A program made the position numbers and the translations under genes. Of a DNA stretch of 64,000 bases, positions 58,331 to 64,000 are shown piece after piece. Source of the DNA: Nocardia mexicana NBRC 108244 (GTDB lineage Bacteria > Actinomycetota > Actinomycetes > Mycobacteriales > Mycobacteriaceae); assembly GCF_001613165.1 (NCBI RefSeq), contig NZ_BDBV01000065.1, forward strand, positions 1-64,000. The letters run 5' to 3'. Under the pieces are notes generated by a model. That model worked only from the letters and a program-made list of their open reading frames with translations, was not told the origin of the DNA and made no database searches. The first letter of the stretch is position 1; each line of letters starts with the position of its first letter.

Positions 58331-59224
58331 GTGAAATCCGGGTCCCGGTCCACGGCAACGCTCCGGGCGCTGCCGTGGGTCGGCCCGGTGCTGATCCTGA
58401 TCGCGGGTGTGGTCGCGTTCCCGGCGGGCTACATGCTGTGGACGTCCACCCGCAATCTGAGTGCCTACGGACAGGATCGCGGCCCGGCCGGGCTCGCGAA
58501 CTTCCGCAAACTGTTCGCGATAGACGAGTTGGGCAGCGTACTGCTGCACACGGTGGTGTGGGTGGTGGCGGTCGTGGTGATCACGCTCGTGCTGTCGGCG
58601 GGCCTGGCACAGTTCCTGAACAAGGACTTCCCGGGCCGCACCGCGGTGCGCATGGCGATCCTGGTGCCGTGGGCGGCGTCGGTGGTGATGACGACGACGA
58701 TCTTCGCCTACATGCTGGACCCCGACGTTGGCATCGCCAACCGGTTCCTGGTCGACATCGGCGTGCTGGACCGGGGTTTCGGCTTCACCAAGGAGGCGGG
58801 TCCGGCGTTCCTGGTGGCGATCGGGGTGGCGGTGTTCGTCTCGATTCCGTTCACGACCTACACGATTCTGGCCGGGCTGCAGGCGATTCCGTCGGAGATC
58901 GAGGAGGCGGGCCGGGTGGACGGCGCGGGCGTCTGGCAGCGCTACCGGCACCTGACCCTGCCGCAGCTGCGGCCCGCGATCGCCGTGGCGACGGTCATCA
59001 ACATCATCAACGTCTTCAACTCGCTGCCGATCCTGCAGGTGCTGACCGGCAGCATCGCGGGCTTCTCCGCCGACACCACGACCACGTTGACGTTCAAGCT
59101 GATTCGGCAGAACCAGGAGGTCGCGACGGCGGCCGCGATGAGCGTGCTGAACTTCGCGCTGATCGTGGTGATCATCGCGATCTACGTGAAGCTGATCCGC
59201 CCGGCCGGGGAGGAGGCGCGATGA
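58331..59224 (+). CDS. sugar ABC transporter permease (MalF-type)
   Basis: This 297-residue protein has six membrane helices. The cytoplasmic EAA loop that contacts the ATPase is visible as IPSEIEEAGRVDGAGVWQRY (about residues 193-212). It is the first of two CUT1 permease subunits. GTG 58331 is preferred, with GAGGGG about 7 bases upstream; TTG 58316 overlapping the lipoprotein stop is an alternative. No ATP-binding subunit is encoded in the operon, so a shared MsiK-type ATPase elsewhere must energise transport, as is common in actinomycetes. Confidence 0.92.
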   Translation: MKSGSRSTATLRALPWVGPVLILIAGVVAFPAGYMLWTSTRNLSAYGQDRGPAGLANFRKLFAIDELGSVLLHTVVWVVAVVVITLVLSAGLAQFLNKDFPGRTAVRMAILVPWAASVVMTTTIFAYMLDPDVGIANRFLVDIGVLDRGFGFTKEAGPAFLVAIGVAVFVSIPFTTYTILAGLQAIPSEIEEAGRVDGAGVWQRYRHLTLPQLRPAIAVATVINIINVFNSLPILQVLTGSIAGFSADTTTTLTFKLIRQNQEVATAAAMSVLNFALIVVIIAIYVKLIRPAGEEAR

Positions 59225-60135
59225 GGGCGTCTGCTCCCATAGCAACCATCTCGGAGGGCACCATCGAATCGCCTGCCGGACCGCCGGTTTCACCTGCCAC
59301 GGCGGGGAAGAAACCCCGGCGTCGCTGGGACCTGACTCTCGTCGGCATGGTCATCGCGGCGATCTTCCTGATCCCGTACGTCGTGATGGTGCTCGGCTCG
59401 CTCAAGCCACGCTCGGAGATTCTGCGGATACCGCCGACATATCTGCCGGAGCAATGGAGTCCGAGCAACTACTCCAGCATGTGGAACACCCCCGAGACTC
59501 CACTGTCGTTCAACATGGTCAGCACCGTGGTGATCTCGGTATTCGCCACCGTGGTGGTGCTGCTGGTGGCGATCCCCGCCGCGTACTACACGGCGCGGCG
59601 GCGCTTTCCGGGCAAGATCGCGTTCCTGGGCCTGGTGCTGGTGACGCAGATGCTGCAGCCGACCGTGCTGGTGACCGGCCTGATCCGGGAGTTCTTCACG
59701 CTCGGCATCAACGACACCTGGCTGGCGATGATCCTGGTGAACGCGGCGTTCAACCTGTCGTTCGCGGTGTGGATCCTGCACAGCTTCTTCGCGTCGATAC
59801 CCGTGGAGATCGAGGAGGCCGCACAGCTGGACGGACTGAGCCGGCTGCAGATCCTGACCCGGGTGAGCCTGCCGCTGGTGTGGCCGGGCATCGTCACCGC
59901 GACCATTTTCGCGTTCGTGTCGTGCTGGAACGAATTCGCCGCCAGCCTGGTGATCCTGACCACGCCCGAGAACCAGCCGCTGTCCGTGGCCTTGACGAAG
60001 TTCATCGGGCAATACGACACGGCTTGGCAATATGTATTCGCCATCTCTACGGTCGGCATCGTGCCCGTTGTCATCCTGTTCGCGCTCATCGAGAAGCGCC
60101 TGGTCGCCGGCCTTACCGCCGGTAGCGTGAAATGA
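59221..60135 (+). CDS. sugar ABC transporter permease (MalG-type)
   Basis: The 304-residue partner permease has a Pro-rich cytoplasmic leader (about 35 residues), six membrane helices and the EAA loop IPVEIEEAAQLDGLSRLQIL (about residues 198-217). The C-terminus VVILFALIEKRLVAGLTAGS matches MalG-type subunits, where the end contacts the ATPase. ATG 59221 overlaps the preceding TGA (ATGA), and its own stop overlaps the regulator start (60132), so transport and regulation are translated together. Confidence 0.92.
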   Translation: MRASAPIATISEGTIESPAGPPVSPATAGKKPRRRWDLTLVGMVIAAIFLIPYVVMVLGSLKPRSEILRIPPTYLPEQWSPSNYSSMWNTPETPLSFNMVSTVVISVFATVVVLLVAIPAAYYTARRRFPGKIAFLGLVLVTQMLQPTVLVTGLIREFFTLGINDTWLAMILVNAAFNLSFAVWILHSFFASIPVEIEEAAQLDGLSRLQILTRVSLPLVWPGIVTATIFAFVSCWNEFAASLVILTTPENQPLSVALTKFIGQYDTAWQYVFAISTVGIVPVVILFALIEKRLVAGLTAGSVK

Positions 60136-60920
60136 CCGCTGCGGCCGATCGGTCCCAGCGCTGGAACCGGCTGCTGGAACTGCTGGCCGATACCGGACGG
60201 CTGTCGGTGGAGGAGGCCGCCGCGGTACTCGGCGTCTCCCCCGCCACCATCCGCCGCGACTTCACCGCGCTGGCCGATCAGCAACTGGCCACCCGCACGC
60301 ACGGCGGCATCGTCGCCACGTCGGTCGCCTACGAGCTGCCCGCCCGGTACCGCAGCGCCGATGCGGCCAAGCAGCGCGTCGCCGAATACGCTGCGGGACT
60401 GGTGGATCCGACCGAGGTGGTGGGTCTCAACGGCGGCACCACCACGACGGCGGTGGCCCGCGCGCTGGCCGGGCGCCCGGACCTGCCGACCTCGGCCGAC
60501 AACCAGATGACCATCGTCACCAACGCGCTCAACATCGCCAGCGAGATGGTGTTGCGACCGCAGCTGCGCACCATCTGCCTCGGCGGGATGGCCCGGCGCG
60601 AGTCCTACGAATTGCACGGTCCGCTGGCCGAACGCGCCCTGGCCGAATTGCATTTGGACACGGTCATTCTCGGCGTCAACGCGATCTCGGCCACCGGTGG
60701 CGCTCAGTGCCGCCACCTGGACGAGGCGGGCGTGAACGCCGAAATGGCGCACCGCGCAACCCGTGTCATCGCGGTGGCCACCGCCGAGAAGCTGGAGCAG
60801 ACGGCCCTGGCCCGCATCTGCCCCATCGAGGAGATCGACATCCTGGTGCTCGACAACGCCGCAGAACCGGCCGCAGTGGCCGCAATTCGCGAGGCGGGGG
60901 TACGGGTAGACCTGGTGTGA
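60132..60920 (+). CDS. DeoR-family regulator of the amino-sugar cluster
   Basis: The 262 residues start with a DeoR HTH (RWNRLLELLADTGRLSVEEA, then AVLGVSPATIRRDF and THGGIV) and continue with the DeoR sugar-phosphate sensor domain (VGLNGGTTTTAVARAL, LGVNAISATGGAQCRHLDEA, VAVATAEKLEQTALARI). AgaR, the GalNAc/galactosamine regulator of enterobacteria, is of this family. The ATG overlaps the permease stop (ATGA). It probably represses both divergent operons until a phosphorylated sugar intermediate accumulates. Confidence 0.9.
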   Translation: MTAAADRSQRWNRLLELLADTGRLSVEEAAAVLGVSPATIRRDFTALADQQLATRTHGGIVATSVAYELPARYRSADAAKQRVAEYAAGLVDPTEVVGLNGGTTTTAVARALAGRPDLPTSADNQMTIVTNALNIASEMVLRPQLRTICLGGMARRESYELHGPLAERALAELHLDTVILGVNAISATGGAQCRHLDEAGVNAEMAHRATRVIAVATAEKLEQTALARICPIEEIDILVLDNAAEPAAVAAIREAGVRVDLV

Positions 60921-61050
60921 GCGAAGCCCTCGCGGGACCGACTCGCCGCCGTCAGCTCGACACTTGACCATGCCGCTACGGCACAGCCGAGACTGGCGCC
61001 CGAGTCGGCACACCCCGTGCCGTGGAATCGGTGCCGGAGGAGTGACGGCC

Positions 61051-62691
61051 ATGACGAGGAGTTCCATCCACAGCCAGGCGAACGCGGACCGCGCCCGGCC
61101 TGCGCGCTCTCCCGGCGTGCGCCGCTTCAGCCTGCGCCGCGCGGCCACGGCTGCCACGGCCTTTCTGTTCGCATCGGCGTTCGTCGCCTGCTCTCAACCG
61201 GCTCCCTCGGGGCCCCATCAGCCGCCACCGGAGCTGCAGCGCTTCTACGACCAGCAATTGTCGTTCGGTCCCTGCGCGGGATATGCCACGACGGCCGCCG
61301 ACGACAAGGCATTCTCCGGCAGCCCCGCGTTCCAGTGCGCACGCGTGGAAGTGCCCCTGGACTACGGCGACCCGGCGGGCCGGACCGCGCAGATCGCACT
61401 GCTCAAAGCGCCCGCGCGCGGCGAGAAGGTCGGATCACTGCTGCTCAACCCCGGCGGACCCGGCGGGCCCGGAATGAGCATGGCCGCCGTCGCCTCGAAA
61501 ACCTGGGCGACCAGCCCGGTCACCGAAAAGTTCGACCTCATCGGCTTCGACCCCCGCGGGGTCGGCGCCTCCACGCCGGCCGTCGACTGCTTCACCGATG
61601 CGGAAACCGAAGCCGGCGACGCCGTGACCACGGTCGCCGTCGGAGCAGGTACCTGGACCGAGCAGGACACCCGCAGGCTGGTCGACCGGTGCGCCGAGCG
61701 CTCCGGCGGCCGGGACGTGCTCGCCCACGTCGGCACCCGCGACGCGGCCCGCGATATGGACATCCTGCGGGCGGCACTGGGCGACGAGAAGCTGACCTAC
61801 CTCGGCCAGAGCTACGGCACCCGGCTCGGCGCGGTCTACGCCGAGATGTTTCCCCGGAACGTGCGGGCAATGGTCTTCGACGGCGCCATCGATCCGCGCG
61901 CCGGGACCGTCGAACGACGGATCTCACAATTCGCCAGTTTCCAGCGGTCCTTCGACGCGATGGCCGCCGACTGCGCCACCCGGCCCGACTGTCCCCTGGG
62001 CCACGATCCGGGCAGAGCTACCGAAAGATTCCAGAACATCGTCCGGCCATTGCTCGACAGGCCCATGATCACCGCCGACGGGCGGCGGTTGGGCTTCGAC
62101 GAGGCCTACGGATCCGTGACCGTCGGGCTGTACGACTCCGCGGTCTGGCCCGCGATCACCAAGGGGATCGCCGAGCTCGAGGCGGGGCGGGGTGACACCC
62201 TCACCGCATTGAGTGACGCCTTCGCGGGACGCGACGCCGACGGGCATTACGGCAATTACAACGAGGCCCTCTACGCGATCAACTGTATGGACGAACAGCG
62301 CCGCACCCCCGACCAGGAGACCGATCTCAAACGCAAGATCCACGAGGCGGCCCCGTACACCGACGCCGGACGCGGCGCGGGCGGCGCACGCGACGGCTGC
62401 GAGTTCTGGCCCGCCGAACCGACTCTCGGCTATCCCTACGCCACCGGCATCGAGGGCCTGCCCGAAACCCTGACGATCTCGACCACCGGCGACCCGTCCA
62501 CCCCCTACGAGGGCGGCATCAGCCTGGCCGAGGCGCTCGGCGGCACCATGCTCACCGTCGAGGGCGAACAGCACACCGTCGCACTGTCCGGCAGCAGCGA
62601 CTGTGTGAACACGGCCGTCGCCGGATACCTGGTCGATCTGAAGACCCCGCCCGCCGACGCCCGCTGCAAGCTCCCGGCGCCCGGCGGGTGA
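61051..62691 (+). CDS. lipoprotein alpha/beta hydrolase (TAP/SlpE-like)
   Basis: From ATG 61051 this is a 546-residue protein with a signal peptide and lipobox-like FVACS (about residue 49). The alpha/beta hydrolase domain has VGSLLLNPGGPGGPGMSM (oxyanion region), DLIGFDPRGVGASTP, nucleophile elbow YLGQSYGTRLGAVYAEMF, and a C-terminal TAP-like region with ISTTGDPSTPY (Asp) and VEGEQHTVALSGSSDCV (His). Relatives are secreted tripeptidyl aminopeptidases and mycobacterial CaeA-type esterases, so peptidase or esterase activity at the cell surface is likely. GGAGGAG lies about 10 bases upstream. Confidence 0.87.
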   Translation: MTRSSIHSQANADRARPARSPGVRRFSLRRAATAATAFLFASAFVACSQPAPSGPHQPPPELQRFYDQQLSFGPCAGYATTAADDKAFSGSPAFQCARVEVPLDYGDPAGRTAQIALLKAPARGEKVGSLLLNPGGPGGPGMSMAAVASKTWATSPVTEKFDLIGFDPRGVGASTPAVDCFTDAETEAGDAVTTVAVGAGTWTEQDTRRLVDRCAERSGGRDVLAHVGTRDAARDMDILRAALGDEKLTYLGQSYGTRLGAVYAEMFPRNVRAMVFDGAIDPRAGTVERRISQFASFQRSFDAMAADCATRPDCPLGHDPGRATERFQNIVRPLLDRPMITADGRRLGFDEAYGSVTVGLYDSAVWPAITKGIAELEAGRGDTLTALSDAFAGRDADGHYGNYNEALYAINCMDEQRRTPDQETDLKRKIHEAAPYTDAGRGAGGARDGCEFWPAEPTLGYPYATGIEGLPETLTISTTGDPSTPYEGGISLAEALGGTMLTVEGEQHTVALSGSSDCVNTAVAGYLVDLKTPPADARCKLPAPGG

Positions 62692-62747
62692 GCCTATGAG
62701 TTGTGTCGTGCCGGGAGGCAGGGTGGCTGCCGTGCGACTATGGCCGG

Positions 62748-63968
62748 GTGTTCCTGGCGGCGGAGCAGACGGCTGACGCGGCGCCCTCGGCGATCGTGTC
62801 CTTGTTCTGGATCGCCGCGGCCGCCGCGGCCGCTCCCCTGCTCGCCCGGGCGCTGCGCGGGTTCGTGCCCGATGTGGTGATCCTGCTCGTGCTGGGGATG
62901 CTGTTCGGGCCCAATGTGATCGGGCTGGCGGGCAGCGAGGGCGGCGTCGACCTGCTGAGCGAGCTCGGGTTGGGAATGTTGTTCCTGCTGGCGGGTTACG
63001 AGCTGGATCCGCGGCTGCTGCGGGGCAAGTCGGGGCGGGTGGCGTGGTCGACGTGGCTGGTGTGCCTGGTACTGGCGTGGGTGCTGGTCTGGCTGGTGGC
63101 GCGGGACGCCGGATTCACCGCGCAGGTGGCGGTCGCGATCGCGCTCACCTCGACCGCGCTCGGCACCCTGCTGCCGATCGTGAAACAGGACGGAGTGCTC
63201 GAACAGCCCTTGGGCCGTGCGGTTCTCGCGCACGGGGCGGTCGGTGAGCTGGGCCCTATCGTCGCGATGTCGGTCCTGCTCACCAGTAGGAACACGGCGG
63301 CGGCGGTGATCGTGCTGCTGTTGTTCGTGGCCGCGGCGGCGCTGGTGTGGCTGGTTCCCACGCGCCTGTTCGAGCGAGTCCCCCGCCTGACCCGGGTCGT
63401 CACCGCGCTGGAGGGCGGGACGGCGCAGCTGCCGGTGCGGGTGGTCTTCCTGCTCCTGCTGACCCTGATGGCGGTCGCGGACGAATTCGACCTCGACGTG
63501 GTGCTGGGCGCGTTCGCCGCCGGCCTGATCCTGCGCAGCCTCGTCGCCGAGCAGTATCCGCACATCGAATCATCGTTGGAGACAGTGGGTTACGGCGTGC
63601 TGATCCCCATCTTCTTCGTCGTGTCCGGCATGGGCATCGACCCCGCCGCAGTGGCACGGAATCCGCTCACCTGGGTGGTGTTCGTGCTGGCGATCGCCGT
63701 GGCGCGCGGGATTCCGGTGTGGTTCAGCGAGCGGTTCGTGCCGCACGGCGCGAACCTGGACTACGGTCGCGAGCGCATTCAGCTGGCCCTGTACGCGGCG
63801 ACGGGTCTGCCGATCATCGTCGCGGTCACCCAGGTCGCCACGAGCGCCGAACTGATGAGCGCGGACCTGGCGTCCGCGCTGGTCGCGGCGGGCGCCACGA
63901 CGGTGCTGATATTCCCGCTCCTCGCGAAGGCGATCAGGCGGAACGAATCCGGCGCAACACCCGAGTGA
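62748..63968 (+). CDS. cation:proton antiporter (Kef/CPA2-type)
   Basis: This 406-residue membrane protein has about 12-13 hydrophobic helices in the Na+/H+ exchanger pattern of the CPA2 group: LGMLFGPNVIGL, GLGMLFLLAGYELDPRLLRG (family signature), TSTALGTLLPIV, GAVGELGPIVAMSVLL (ion-binding-region acidic residue) and DLDVVLGAFAAGLILRSL. No nucleotide-binding RCK domain follows, so it is a short form. GTG 62748 is preferred because the hydrophobic core begins soon after; GTG 62703 would add 15 atypical residues. The exchanged ion (K+ or Na+) is not evident. Confidence 0.83.
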   Translation: MFLAAEQTADAAPSAIVSLFWIAAAAAAAPLLARALRGFVPDVVILLVLGMLFGPNVIGLAGSEGGVDLLSELGLGMLFLLAGYELDPRLLRGKSGRVAWSTWLVCLVLAWVLVWLVARDAGFTAQVAVAIALTSTALGTLLPIVKQDGVLEQPLGRAVLAHGAVGELGPIVAMSVLLTSRNTAAAVIVLLLFVAAAALVWLVPTRLFERVPRLTRVVTALEGGTAQLPVRVVFLLLLTLMAVADEFDLDVVLGAFAAGLILRSLVAEQYPHIESSLETVGYGVLIPIFFVVSGMGIDPAAVARNPLTWVVFVLAIAVARGIPVWFSERFVPHGANLDYGRERIQLALYAATGLPIIVAVTQVATSAELMSADLASALVAAGATTVLIFPLLAKAIRRNESGATPE

Positions 63969-64000
63969 GCGGTCCGTCCTCGCGGCTGGACCCGGGCCGC

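Overview
The window is high-GC actinobacterial DNA with GTG starts and frequent ATGA/GTGA gene overlaps. The gene set points to Nocardia or a close relative: a heparin-binding hemagglutinin (HbhA), an LmeA-type phospholipid-binding protein, an EspG homologue, a PapA5-like acyltransferase, and isocitrate lyase next to FadB2. Two blocks match the gene order around hbhA and icl1 in Mycobacterium tuberculosis: deoC ... DUF2516-hbhA-XRE-DUF445-TetR (about 4.5-13.5 kb) and fadB2-aceA (34.8-37.2 kb). They are separated here by about 21 kb of other genes. No rRNA, tRNA, CRISPR array, transposase or phage gene was seen.

Layout. 0-6.9 kb: DUF2505 protein, methyltransferases, an AbiEi-like protein, LmeA, DeoC, an acetyltransferase and PurU. 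6.9-13.5 kb: two tandem paralogous alpha/beta hydrolases and the hbhA operon, joined by a repeated 18-bp operator-like element. 13.6-24.9 kb: ABC1 kinase, saccharopine-dehydrogenase-like reductase, a methyltransferase, a three-gene orphan EspG module, PPK2, a DsbA/VKOR disulfide pair, an HtrA-like protease, a ZIP transporter and a zinc alcohol dehydrogenase. 25-32 kb: a divergent PapA-like/TetR pair, three secreted glycine-zipper proteins, a DUF574 methyltransferase, a secreted lipase and a small antitoxin-like protein. 32.2-37.2 kb: a MetE-like protein, a repeat-rich gap, fadB2 and aceA. 37.7-46.4 kb: a secretory lipase and two copies of a module made of a small protein divergent from an HTH/NB-ARC/TPR (STAND) protein. 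46.4-51.5 kb: M20 peptidase plus 2-oxoglutarate dioxygenase, and a ureide module (UraH, UraD, MocA-like, XdhC). 51.9-60.9 kb: an amino-sugar catabolic operon facing an ABC importer operon with a DeoR regulator. 61-64 kb: a lipoprotein hydrolase and a cation:proton antiporter.

Most unusual. The MetE-like protein is full length and well conserved, but three of the four zinc ligands of cobalamin-independent methionine synthase are replaced (Ala647, Val669, Gly735). The STAND modules are duplicated, each with a small partner of unknown family that starts MAIL..DWLI.SDVA. The 52-61 kb cluster contains every step expected of an Aga-type N-acetylgalactosamine pathway, fed by an ABC importer instead of a phosphotransferase system. 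Function calls rest on motifs and remembered family features read by eye; no database search was run.
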